From Albula goreensis (lineage: Eukaryota > Chordata > Actinopteri > Albuliformes > Albulidae), in NCBI GenBank assembly GCA_022829145.1, contig CM040745.1, forward strand, positions 24,582,906 through 24,646,905: 64,000 nucleotides of DNA. Direction: 5' to 3'. Every line of letters starts with the position of its first letter. The stretch's first letter is position 1. This document shows positions 1 to 12,270 of this stretch, piece after piece. The position numbers and the translations under genes were made by a program. The notes beneath the pieces were generated by a model. It searched no databases. It had not been told where the DNA came from and worked only from the letters and a program-made list of their open reading frames with translations.

Positions 1-3000
1 AAACGTTGCCCATATTTGGAATTCTAAATCTGTGTTTCTCTGCCCCCATGCAACATTACTCATATTAACACATGGGTTTGCAATCTGTGTGCTTGGTGAA
101 CAGAAACTAGTTTGTAAATGTATATTAATTAAATAATAAATATGGTATAGTATGGTTCACTCTTGAGTAGATGCCATGATTCAGTCTTAAGACTCCGGTG
201 TACTTCAAATTAATATGAAGATTTATATGAAGCATACATAACAAAAACAATGATGAGAACAACCTTGTTTGCCCCCACATCACAATAACTCCATCTATTT
301 ACAAATCTTTCCACCATGTATGTGTGGAAATGGTTGTCATGGAGACATTGTCTTTGTCTCAGGAATTTTCATTGAAGGAAGCTAATGAACTAATACAATG
401 GTGCATAACGGCAGCTGTCATCAGATGAACAAATGTAAACAAAATGCACTTCTGTTCTTTCAAAGGTAAAATGTTTTATGTGTTTTATATGGTCAGTGAA
501 GTAAACACAGAAGAGGTCATTTTTGTCCATGTCCAACAAAACATATTTCAAGTAGTCCTGCATGGGTAAATTTTGTTTGGTAATTTTGGTTGAAGCAAAA
601 TAATGAGGGCAATGAATTGAACACTTGAACTTTCATGAAAAATGATTTTGTTTGACTATTAATAGTTAATATTTAAATACTTAAAAATTAATAACAAGCA
701 GTGGCTGCAGGAGCACTCAAGGGAAACTGCCTACCTGCAACTTTTTGTAGCCAACTGCACTGCAGCCTGTGCAGTCCTGTGACGCAAATTCCTGCTGCTC
801 AGATTTCTTGCATTGTCTACTTGGACTGAGGACAGTCACTTGACTGAAGGATTTTCAGTCTTTCATTTTGCACATTTAATTGTACTTCTCTGCACTTCCA
901 TGAACTTTTTAGACCTACTCACTTGAGTTTACAAATTTTATTAAAGAATATTTTTAAGGCCCTGCTCTACAACTGTTTACATATGTGATAAAAACTTATG
1001 AGCACAAGATATTAAAGAATACTCACAACAAACTTCTGCATTGTGACCCCAGGTAAGCTGAGCCATCAGTCGTCCTTATTCAGGAAATCGAAAAAGGTCC
1101 CACCAATAACCATCAAATTGTTCATGACACTATTCCCATTAGGTATAGCAATCAATCAAACTCACAAGACCTGAGCAGAGCATTTCTTTGAAATTCTCCT
1201 TGAAAACAATCTTGTGAAATCAAGGTCACTTGGAAGCAACATTCTGTATGTATCTTTAACAAAAGCTTTCCATTTAATGATCAGTACTTTCACCTGCTAT
1301 TCTTTGGAATTCAGTTGAACCTCCTGTTAAGGGGTGATGTGAAATGACAGACCAAACAGAACATTAGAGGCAGTATATATTAACTCATCAGAAGGAACCA
1401 ATAGTTAATCAAGAATAACCAAAGGAGAGGGAAATCAAACTGAAAATAAAAACCCAATTGACACGTGACTGCAACTGATCAGAAAGATAGAAATCCTTTG
1501 TAATTTGTACGAAACAAAGATTAAGTTCTACACATACTTACTTAAAAAATGAGGAAAGCTCACAGACCACCAGACAAACTTCAATGTCATGAACTCCAAT
1601 GTCCTGTAATACTGGCATAGCTGATGAAAGATTCTGCACCAGTGGTATAGAGTTTTATATTCTTCTTTCATGCCTGGATTCCTGGGTAATTTCCATTTCA
1701 TGGATCAGGAAAAAATGATTCAATCAATAATTGTCTGTTTTTATTCTCTCTGCAAAATATGAATTGTGAAACACCACATTACAATTTTCAATGTAAATAC
1801 ATATTTTATTGGATGATCTAAACCTTCTTTTTGAGTCCTGGCAAGGGGTAAGCACTATGTATAGGGCCAGTAGAAATTCCTGACTTCTTCAGTAACCAGT
1901 CATTCCCTTCGCTATGCACTAGGAGTTTACTGTAGCCTCTTCTCAAGCTTCTTGTTAAACAGTTACTGCATTATGGTACATTAATTACATTGAATAATCT
2001 TAATTAGTCATATAATTACCTTAAGTGAAGCATCAACCCATTTGGATTGACTTTGAAGGAGATGTGTGCTGACACTTTGTCATGTACAGTTTTACTCAAC
2101 AACAGGGACAGCTGTTACACCACATTAAAATGAAGAGGAAAAATATTTTCATTGACAGTTTAGATACATAAATAGAAACAGCTTAAACCAAACAGTGTAA
2201 AACTACAAAAGGCATCAATTCAAGACAGAGAATGTAAATTCAGCTTATTTCAGGGAAGGGTGCACTCCTTTATGGTGTGTTAATGAATACAATCATTGTC
2301 AGCAGGGTATTGAAGCTGTGCATACAGTATGTATTAATGAATTAATTGACTTTTACATTTTTATACAAATGTGCTTTCTAGGCATTTGTTTATTTTACAA
2401 ATATTTACTTACTATGCTAAAATGCCATTTTGAAGTAGTAACAATCTATTTTCCCACATTGTAAAATCTTCCAAATTCTGTGCTTTAGGAGCAAGAATAA
2501 AGATTATGGAATGAAATTAATAAAACGTTAATTGACCATTACTTGTAAATGAATATTTTTTGTACTCCTTTTCTGTAAATTTTTTATAGACTGACATATG
2601 TTACTGAAACCCAAACATTTGTTAAGTTACAATACAACTTAATAAGAAAATACATGTGGATAAGGCAATATAACCAAATTAGCCCAGTAAGCTGTATTAA
2701 CAGTGACTGCCAACATTCAGCCCAGCACAGGTATGTATAATTACATGTACAGTATATGCCCTTATGTAATATAAAAAGAGAGCATACTTTAAATACAATA
2801 TATAATAAATGCAGAGAGCTGACAAGTACATGAATACAGACAATGTAGAGTCACCGTGACTTTAAATAGAATTCCTGTTGATTTATCTCAAAACAATTAC
2901 AATTTGACAATGGTGTCATTTGATTTTAGATAGATTGTGCACCTTATCAGTAAAGAGGAAAACTTCCAAAAGCTCTGGGAACATCACTTCAGAAAAGTTG

Positions 3001-4850
3001 CCTATGTCTCATGTTTGGCCAGGACATAACCTGAGAGTACCAAAATCACCATCAACTTCCATTTTGACTCATCTTTCTTTGACTCAAATTTCCCTCATCT
3101 TTTCCACCCTTAACCAAACTTTTTAGTGTCCTGAAGCTGCCCTCTAATGTAACGGAAATAGCTGGGACTTGTATACCCAGGCAAAGCTTCCCAAACTCAC
3201 TACTGAGAGCATTCTACACACTTAATAATAGTAAGAGTCATTTACAGTTTAAAAATATATTGACAAAGTTAGAGCTGAATGATGCTCCTTTTTATGTTTA
3301 ATGATGCTGCAGACTCATGGTCATGGTCAGCCGGTGAGGGAGACAAGGTAAGGAGTCAGTGGTTAGGAAGACATTACCCTGCTGTTTTAAACTCTTTTTA
3401 TGGGCAAGACTATGTCAAATTGTACGGCAATCCATCAGATAATGCTTGGCCACAATTGCTGCAAAAATATTACCATACATATACACATAGCAACATGGTT
3501 CAGGTATCAAAACTAATTTATAGCTGTCCCATGATTTTATCTGTTTCTCAGTTGTTGTACATTTAGATTTAATTTTGGAAAAGCTGATGTGTAATACATG
3601 TGTTCTTACAAGGGTCAGAGAACACACGGCAGGCTCAAAACAATTTGCCCTTTTGAAAAAATAACCCAAAAGCTGAGGTTGAAGGGCACTCTGAGTATTC
3701 ATTCATAAAAGGACTTTGTGAACAAATGCATCTTGCTTGATTAAGTCTTTCAATCTCTTTAAATACAGTAAATCCAGTACAGTTCTTCACTCAACATTAG
3801 TTCATCAGAAGGCACTGATGCATTTCCACCATAACTGCATGTTAATTTATGCAGGTCTATAATAACTGTTTGTTTACCAAATCACCCTGAGCTGTCACTG
3901 TGAGAGGCAATAAGACAGACAAAGTGATATACTGTATCGACCAGTGGGGTTAACGTTGGGTTAGGCTATCGAAATAAACCATGATTGTGGGATGCATCCT
4001 GACATGTATTATTAGTTTTAAGTAAAATATTCCTCAATTCTCATGTGTATTGCAAAGAACAGAAACATAATAAATAAGTAGAACTAAACAATTGCAAACA
4101 AACTGTTCATGAAAACTCAAATGCCTCACAAAATGTGCTATTTAGCAGCATTGCTTCATAAGTGAAAAGTTAAAGCTGCAGGAACTGCAATAACCAAGAA
4201 CTGCACATCTTAATGACTTTTCAGGACAATCTGGAGCATACAGTACATGCCATGTTATACTTTATTTTGAGTGTCACATTTAAAACTTTAAATCTCCATG
4301 ATAAGAGAGAGAAAGCCAGGGAGCCTCACCAAGATCCCTCAAAAGCTGCTGATAAAAATGTTCAAAGAAATCAATTAACTTCAGCCCAAAAATCTCTTTC
4401 ATTCCAAATGTCTGCTGCAGCTCTGAATGGAAAGCTGCTTACGACAAAAGATGACTTGGTTTGGATGGGAAAGATTAAACATTCCTACACATCATCATGC
4501 AAAAATGATGAGCCTAAATGCAGACGTTAACATCAAGATCCAGTTATTTAACACAAGATCTACAGATCTGTGTAAAAACAATGGAAGTATCTGCTGTGAA
4601 TGCCATAAGGGAATCTGAATACATTTTATTTGTTTTCACATGCTTTCACACACAAACACAACACTCCCAACCCTGCCTTTTCCACACTATAGGACCTTCT
4701 GTACACCACCCCACCCAAAAAACAGCCACTTAAATCAACCCCACCCTCATTCACTTTTACAATACTGCACTTAGCTACAAATTCAAGCTGTATGTTTTTC
4801 ATTGGAAAAATTAAAAAATCCAATGCTTGAAATCTAATTCAGTTGATATA
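1..4850. other. Non-coding AT-rich stretch, no gene seen
   Basis: I see no exon-like reading frame flanked by splice sites, no RNA gene and no clearly classifiable repeat here. The open frames are short (under about 105 codons), lie on both strands and resemble no family I know. Base composition is AT-rich and CpG is rare, as in intergenic or intronic fish DNA. It could be the interior of a very long intron whose exons lie outside the window. Confidence 0.5.
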
Positions 4851-5115
4851 CAGTGGGGTCCAAAAGCTTGAGATCATTAGTGGAAGTGCTTCTATTTTGT
4901 ATTCTTTTGTCATTTCATACAAAATTTGTCATCACAATTTGTCATTTGTATTACCAATTTGAGTGAAAAGCTTAATATTTGAAAAATGTACATGAATTTC
5001 AGAATGTTTTAGTTTTTGGTATGTCCCCCTTTTCCTTAAATGACAGCGTGCACTGGAGCTGGTATGGACTCCGCAATTTTGTGCAAAACCTGATGATGCA
5101 TGTTATCACATGGTC
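4851..5115 (-). mobile_element. Tc1/mariner-like transposon remnant (3' end)
   Basis: The fragment begins directly after a TA dinucleotide (4849-4850) with the inverted-repeat start CAGTGGGGTCC, which is typical of teleost Tc1-like elements. Read on the minus strand, about 5040-5090 translates as VLHKIAESIPAP and, after a stop codon, GKGGHTK. This matches the conserved C-terminal end of Tc1 transposases. An in-frame TAA stands where a lysine codon is usual, and similarity fades beyond about 5115, so the rest of the element is gone. It is a dead copy. Seen: the terminal repeat and peptide pattern. Known: the Tc1 family C-terminus and TA target site. Confidence 0.8.
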
Positions 5116-5363
5116 TTGAAGTCCCCAAAACCTTCTTTTAAGAGCCCCTATAAATGTTCTATAGGGTCTGACCTCGTGTACAAAGGAGTTAACATGGTTC
5201 TGTCTATATTTCCAAGGTAGTTTAATTTATTATCACTGTGCCCAAACCTGACGTTAGACAATACTGGTTCGTGAAGAAGGCCAAATATATGATTCTGTCA
5301 GCAACTGGTCAGTGAAGTGGCCAAATACCAGTCTGCACATGACTAGTCTAGTAGTGTGCATCC

Positions 5364-5366
<3 letters not shown>

Positions 5367-5421
<55 letters not shown>
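5367..5421. repeat. (AC)n microsatellite
   Basis: An uninterrupted AC dinucleotide run of about 27 units. Confidence 0.97.
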
Positions 5422-5423
<2 letters not shown>

Positions 5424-8089
5424 GGAGCTAATGGTCACACGCATGCCTAATGACCTCATGGCTATCAGACCATGTCCTTTCAGCTGTACAGCATAAAATA
5501 TAACAAAAGCCTTGGGGATTTTTCTAAATCTAAACCAGCACTTGGGATGCTTTGGATATTTACCAAGCCTGTCTGATCATATTTGAAATTTATTTTTACT
5601 GTACAGGCTTAAGATTAAGAGAATGATTCCCCTGCAGTTCTACAACATCAAATGAATCAACTGTCAAGGGCTTTTTTTTCACTCTATCGAATGTAAAATA
5701 ATGTAAAAATTATTAGTAACTACACAATAGACAGTTCCACAATCTATTTATAACAATCTATCAGGATAATATATGTATATTATTTGGTAAATAGTAATCA
5801 GTTCCAATTGCATTACAACTGTTTTAACATGTTGGAAGTGTTCTTGCTTTCAGCTTTCTGTTAGTTCCACACAAAAAAGATGTTCCTGTTTCATTTATGT
5901 GAAAACAACATCATGCATGCTATGCATTAGCGCCACTGCTGCAGGGTACTGAGAGGGGTCACACTCCCCACAACGCATTCTAATCTCAACTTTACAATAT
6001 CCATAAGATCAAACTCACCCAACAGGAAAACATTTAAATAATGCATGGTTTAAGGAAGGCAAATGAGTAATCTGAAACAGGGAGAGTTAGCATCACGGCC
6101 AGAGGCAATGTCAGCCGTGTTAGCAGGACCAAGTGGAGAGCTTATCATTATTCATATTGCTTACTAAGTAGCCATTGTAATACATTACAATATCACTGTC
6201 TTGTGACTGGCAACATTTGATTAATACTTAATACTGTTATTGTTCATGAAAAAGTAAAAGAAACTAGATTTTTACTTCAGCTATCATCTACAGTAGGTAG
6301 ACAGACTTTCTTAACTTCTGTGTACAGATTTTTATATTTTTCAGAAAAACAAGCAACCCATTATAAGCATTTTCTTCTAAATTTAGGTAATTGAATAATG
6401 GACAAATGATTGATGTCTGACATAAATTCTGACTACTCTCAGTGTATTGATAACAACAATAAAGGCAGATCAAACTAAAGAAAAAGAAGCAATGGAATTA
6501 TCATTACCTGAAAATCAGTTGATAATGAGGTACCAAAGGCACACAACCTTCATATAAGTAATCACAATGAGACATGTTACTCATCCATTAAAATACCACC
6601 CAATACCACATTAAAGTCTTAAAATGTGATATGTAGTTAAGACAGTTCACAGGTTGGTTCAATGATATAAAAGGAGTACTTAGAGAAACTGGTTTTACTT
6701 TGGTCTACTCAAATGCTTAGTGCAGTTTATCAAGAGCAGCACCACTGCTATTTCTGTTCACACTCATCAGGAGCACTTATGAACAGTTGAGTGGGATCTG
6801 CAAATGGATCCAGAACACAGCTACATGAACTCTGGAACATAGAGGCCGCAGTATTAACAGGGCAGACCAGGAGCTGCATCAGGTTTAATATGTTTTATTG
6901 TTCACCAGTAGATTCCTTTTGTTTCATTATGTCACTGTTTTACAAACTTGCTCCCTGTGAAAACTCTGTGCTTTTTAGTGGACCCTGATGTGCAAATCAT
7001 TGAGGAACAGGTGTTTTTTCATACTAGTGCCAGGATAAAATGAAACATGTTGCTGCCTTCTAGTGCCAATTGTCATGTCTGTGCTTGGTGCAATGTATCA
7101 CTACTCTTGCATCAGCATGTAATTCAGTCATTTGAAGTTTAAGTGGAAATGGCCTGATGTCACTTTTAAAATATGCTATAGATATGAGGGCACTTACAAG
7201 GACACTTAAACGTTTTTTGAGTGGTTTTTCAAGGCATTGCATTCCAGAAATTGGGTTGTTTAAATGTAACATTTTCATTATTCATGTATGATTCATCACA
7301 TGAATGTGTGCTTCATGTTACAGCTTATTCATTTTTGGCACAAACATGTATAGGCTTTTGCCAGATAACTTAAGTCCTTAACCACATATACTGGTTCAGT
7401 CCAGCTGGTGTGGTGAGATATCAGTCATGCCTGAGAGAAAAAAAACAAAGGGACTTGGGAATTACAACTGCATGCAAAACATACCTGGAAAATGAAGCAG
7501 CTGGTAAGTAGATTTAAACTAGGGGTGGGTTTACAGCACAGTGCGTTTTCATGTAAAATGAGTCTTTAAATAATTGTGCAGATGATCAGGAATAAAACTT
7601 TGTAATCTCACTCAGCAGAGTACAGATTTGCCTGCACAGATGGGACAGAGAGCTCTCATAATATCCACAGGCTTGCCAAGCTTGTAAGGGTGCTGATCCT
7701 GCTTCAGCTGATTTCAGTGAACTGGAGCCAGGAGTAATTACAAATGCCCATAGCCTCAAAACCAAAACTGTTCAAGTTCAACTCTGTATCCAGAAAGCAC
7801 AGGTACTGAGGCACTGAAGACATTCTAATGGATGCATCACTCAGTGAATTTTGTAATATGGCTCCTCTGGAATGTGTACTGTTTATACGAAATTCCCTAC
7901 ACTAGAAATATTACACTTTATTTAGACTCAGGAACCTCCATAGAGTGTATGGCTTAATACAACAAAGATAAATTTACAAAATTCCTGTTTGTATCTGAGG
8001 AGGCAGATCATTTTGAATAAGTTTTTGGGATTTGTTGAGCCAGTAGCAGTGCTGATTGCGGTGACAAGATCCTGGAATAAAACTCTTAC
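5422..8089. other. Non-coding stretch, nothing recognised
   Basis: No exon, RNA gene or repeat family is recognised. The sequence is AT-rich with sparse CpG. Short open frames occur on both strands without splice-site support. Confidence 0.45.
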
Positions 8090-8260
8090 GACCTGATTTA
8101 CTAAAGCTTTTAGTACTCACAAAACTATTTTGCTGGTGTATAAAGACTAAGAGAGCTGTGATTGGTTGAGGTAGTTCATTTGCTCCAATCATAAATCATG
8201 TAACTGAAATTGCATCATCAAACATTTTAACGATTGCTAAAGGCTTTGACAAATCTGGCC
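8090..8260. mobile_element. MITE-like element, copy 1
   Basis: The segment starts with GACCTGATTTACTAAAGC and ends with the imperfect inverse GCTTTGACAAATCTGGCC. This gives terminal inverted repeats of about 22 bp around a 171-bp body with no coding potential. A second copy of its first about 85 bp lies at 16849-16933 in opposite orientation, which confirms a dispersed family. Size and ends suggest a non-autonomous DNA transposon. No clear target-site duplication was found, so the superfamily is left open. Confidence 0.65.
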
Positions 8261-10199
8261 TGTATGATTTTGCACAAAAGCCACAATCATGCATTCCTGT
8301 GTACATCCACCAATGGGAAATACTTTTGAATACCAACAAATGAAAGGAAAATACTGCCAACCCCTGTTCTGTTGGAGCTGTGAAAGTCTGTTCGAAGTCT
8401 GATTAAATCGCAGGATTACAGTAGAGACCTTCAGTGGTACTTCAGGGGCTCAACTGTATTGATTTCCCACCTTTGCTATTAAAACTCAGACAGTGGGTTA
8501 TGGTGAATCGAATTTGTCTTACAAGCCCTCACAGTTTTAATGCACCTCACAACCTGTCCTGTCTTCCATCTCCTTCAACACTGAAACAAATCTAAACCAT
8601 GACTTTACAAGGCATTGGACATGCCTTGCAGAAAGAAGGGCTTAACTTCAAGGGTGTTGGGTATTCCCAGGGGATACTACTGACTTTATTTAATGGAATT
8701 GATTTTTAAGTCTTCATTAGTCCAAAAAGCCATTTGTCCATGGTACTCAATAATTGTCTGGTTTGCTGAGTCTTGAAGAATTTGAAATAGCTGACTGCTG
8801 CTAGCTATGGTGACCATTGACCTACCAAAATGTAAATCTTTACCCATACATTTATCAAAGCCACCATTAATACAGTACAAGTTTAATTTACAAAAGGCTG
8901 CTCAACAATAATGTAACATTTAAATGCCATCTGCTGTGTATATCAACTGTGCAGCAATAGTTTTGAAGAGGAGTTCAGCTGGCATGTTGATAGCTTTGAG
9001 TTATATTTGATGACTATTTTGGCTGATGTCATTTGAACCAGCCACATCAGTTAGCATGTGACACTGAAAATGTCACTTCTGATGGGTTTTCCTTGTGGTC
9101 AGTTTAATGCACAACTGCCAATCTCCCTTTTGGGTGACCCATGAATTTTGACTTCTAAATCTTAATGTGGGATCGAGCCATAACTGGTGTTCACACGACA
9201 GTAAGGTACTGTCACAAGCTTCACTTCCCCTACAGGACTCATACCTTGGTGGTTGCTGTGTTTGAGCATTACATTACTGACAATTGATAATTGTAATAAT
9301 GCTTTATCAGTGCCAGGGCTGGGTAATATTCCCGGTATAGTGTGATTGAATTGCAGAATTACCAGAATTCTAGGCACATGCTTGTACTTCCCCTAAGCAC
9401 CACAGACATGCAAACATCCATGCTCTTCTCTGCCTTGGAATTTAATGCAAAACATAGCGTGTCCTATCATCACCTCATTTAAATCATGTAAAACAAGTTC
9501 AGGTACTCTGTACAAAGAAATGTGGAAAATTGTTGCATGACTTTCCATGCTACAGCAACATGTGTGAAGGTGTGATCCAAATAATTTGCATGAACAAATT
9601 TTTTTTTCCCACCAGATACATTATGAGGGAGTTTGACAGCACAAGCATCTAAAAATCTGTTTATCTTGGTGCTTTCCTGACGGGTGTAATTTGGTTTTCA
9701 TTTTCACTTCAAACAAATAATACTGTTTAGCAGATCAGCATATATAATCTCCTTTGACTTAAACTAATAATAGAAGGCACAGGATGAATGAAACCCAAGT
9801 CTGAGAGATCACCTCTATAAAGCTTTCTGTGTCTGAGACTGGGCATGCACAGACATGATTCATCATAAGAAGAATCCTGAACCAGAAGTCATGCACCTGC
9901 CCTCATAATGCCTAATAATTAATGCCCCCCACAAATAACTGTTGGTTTAACAGATTAAGCAAACGGAGAGACCCATTCTGTCCTTGGAAAATATATACAA
10001 ACAGAGAATACCTGTAGATGCACCACACATCCGTGCGTAACAGCAATCTGCTATGATCATCCTGTCAAAATAAGCCAAGTGGCACTGGATTCCTGGATTC
10101 AGTAAAACTTTTTATCTCTGTGAACCTCTGACTGCATGCAATCCAAATGACCTTATATCCAATGACATGTTTGCAATTATAAAGGGTTATTTCAAGTAA
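8261..10199. other. Non-coding stretch, nothing recognised
   Basis: No exon or repeat is recognised. CpG remains sparse until about 10.2 kb, where it rises sharply. Confidence 0.45.
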
Positions 10200-12270
10200 A
10201 TGTCACCTAGCATATAGAGAAACCGCGGAGTTCCGATCCTCAAGATGACAAGTACCCCCGTGATCCTCTAAAACGGTCCCTTGCTTAGCATGGAAATGGA
10301 AAACCTAATAGATAGGGAAAAAATCGCCTTTTCCACGGTTTACAAAGAGTGCCCTGCACATAATGGGGTTGATTCGGCTCGCTATGCACAATTTAATGAG
10401 AAAGTTCAATATCACAAACCAGCCAGCTGCGCAAATTCCACCTTTAACTAACACGCTTCGTTTTTTACATTTCCTTTTCCGCACAGGATTTCTACTCCTG
10501 CAATACAGAATTCTTATTTGTCCTCACCAAGGCACCCTGGTTCAAATGCAACCGGTGATCTAATGCGGGAGGACCTTCAGCATGTAGTAGTGTGTTTCAC
10601 TATTTTGTTTTAGCATTTCAGTCGCTAAATTTACCCATGGAAATGAATGCCGTGTTAATGTAATTATAATATGTATTAGGCCCATATGTAATACTCCGAA
10701 ACGCATAAGGACCATTGTAACACATGCAGAACATTCCATTTCCAGTTCCAACATCAACAGCAAAAATGTAACTCTTTACACTTACTCTCAAAGCGACCTG
10801 ATCCCTCTTATTACAGAACTTAATTTACATGATAGACTCAGACAAGTCAACTGAGAGCGCACATGGAAACAGAGAATGATGAGTCCCGGAGCAGGCTTCA
10901 GTAGGCTATACAATAACCAATTAAAAAGGGAAAACATATTTTTAGTCAAATATATACGACAATTTTACACACAATTACGCATTGTAACATTAGCAACACA
11001 AAATTCAAACGAATGGAATTTCAACAGTTTCTAACCCAAGTGATAACAAAAATACTATGAAAACATTCAATAAATATAGAAGGTATACCGCAGCTCAATA
11101 GAAAAACGGCTATGGTGGGTAAATAACTTCATCAAGCTTGCATCAGATAATACAGAAGTTAAACATATTAAAGCACGAGTAAAGATGCAAGTCTGTAGGA
11201 GAAGTAACCCCGAAGCAGCGAAACTTTTGGTCATTCAGAGAATATACAGGCAGTATTTTATCTCCAGCATTGTTTACTTAATACAACATATAATGCTCGA
11301 AATTTTAAAAAGCATGCAAGTAATTACCGTGAATTGCCATTGAGAACACTGCGGTAATGTCCGATTCGCACTGTATTTTTTTTATCGAAGCGACAAATGT
11401 GCTACAGTATATATATTTTTTTCAGATGTAGCACTTACTTTGATACCGCGCCTTCAAAAGTCAACTTACAAACAACATACTTGTTTCCAAACAGCCATTC
11501 AGTCACTTGCCTGTTTCGAGTGTATCGGAATCAACAGGCTTTGTTCAACACCTCCAGGTCAATGCGCTGCTACCAATGAACTGTGCCTTTATGACGCTCC
11601 TGTCGATAATTTGTGAGAGGATTCCAGCCTAACAAAGACTGAGTAGACCCACTCACCATGAGAGCTACGAGATTTTCAGTCTCGAACGTATCCCATTTTC
11701 CTAGTCTGTGCCCATTTAAGAGTTGCGTTGGCAAGTCCAAATGCTCCATTTGTTTTCAAGCGCGTCTTTTCGTTTGATTTGACTGAATATAAGGAATCTA
11801 CGCTTACAAATATAGGAAATACTTCTTATTTTTAAATATCACGTTAATGACTGTGCTTGATTATAAAGGACTGGATAGTCTGCCGTTAAATGCGTATTTT
11901 GTAGGGACACACATATTTCAATAGAATAAAAAGGAGAGAATCTGCAAATTAATTACATCCGATATCATTAGTTTAGCAAGTCTCTCATTTGGTATTCCCC
12001 TGCCATAAACGGCATGACTTGCGCATGTCACTGAGCACCTTACCACTCACACAGTGTTGAAAATGGTAGGGATAGATTCCCAGCAGTCAGCTAGCTTTCG
12101 ACTCATCTGATCAGTGTGCTCAGATGGCCATCATGACATGATTACACTGAGAGATTTAGACTCAATGCTCTCCTCTGGATTAGAGGACATCTGTATCCAC
12201 CTGTTGTTCTGCAAAGTCGAGCAAAAGGCGCGGTTAAAGAAAACAGTTCCATAATGCGCTCCATTCCTGC
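10200..12270. promoter_or_regulatory. Orphan CpG-retaining block, probable promoter
   Basis: CpG dinucleotides are several times denser here than in the flanks: several dozen by eye in about 2 kb, against only a few per kb on either side. Fish DNA loses CpG when methylated in the germline, so such blocks usually mark unmethylated promoters or Polycomb-type domains. The only comparable block in this window is the chmp2b promoter near 54.6-56.0 kb. Several minus-strand splice-donor-like sites fall inside (11651-11656, 11433-11438 and 10780-10785). The gene it would serve was not identified; it may extend leftward on the minus strand. The CpG pattern is seen; promoter function is inferred. Confidence 0.5.
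11657..11749 (-). other. Candidate first coding exon, unidentified gene
   Basis: On the minus strand an ATG at 11749 opens a 31-codon frame, beginning MEHLDLPTQ and ending NLVALM. It runs exactly into a consensus splice donor, ATG|GTGAGT, at 11656-11651. An in-frame TGA lies two codons upstream, so this is the first possible Met. The start context is only moderate (C at -3, G at +4). The frame lies in the CpG block, where a first exon would be expected. I do not recognise the peptide and found no convincing second exon to the left, so a chance frame or an exon of a non-coding RNA remains possible. Confidence 0.2.

Noticed and set aside
10596..10810. Minus-strand frame with a DVGTGNG-like peptide, reminiscent of FGGY kinases or methyltransferases
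   Set aside because: The match is a few residues only, no other family motif follows, and the frame ends within about 50 codons. Taken as chance within the CpG block.
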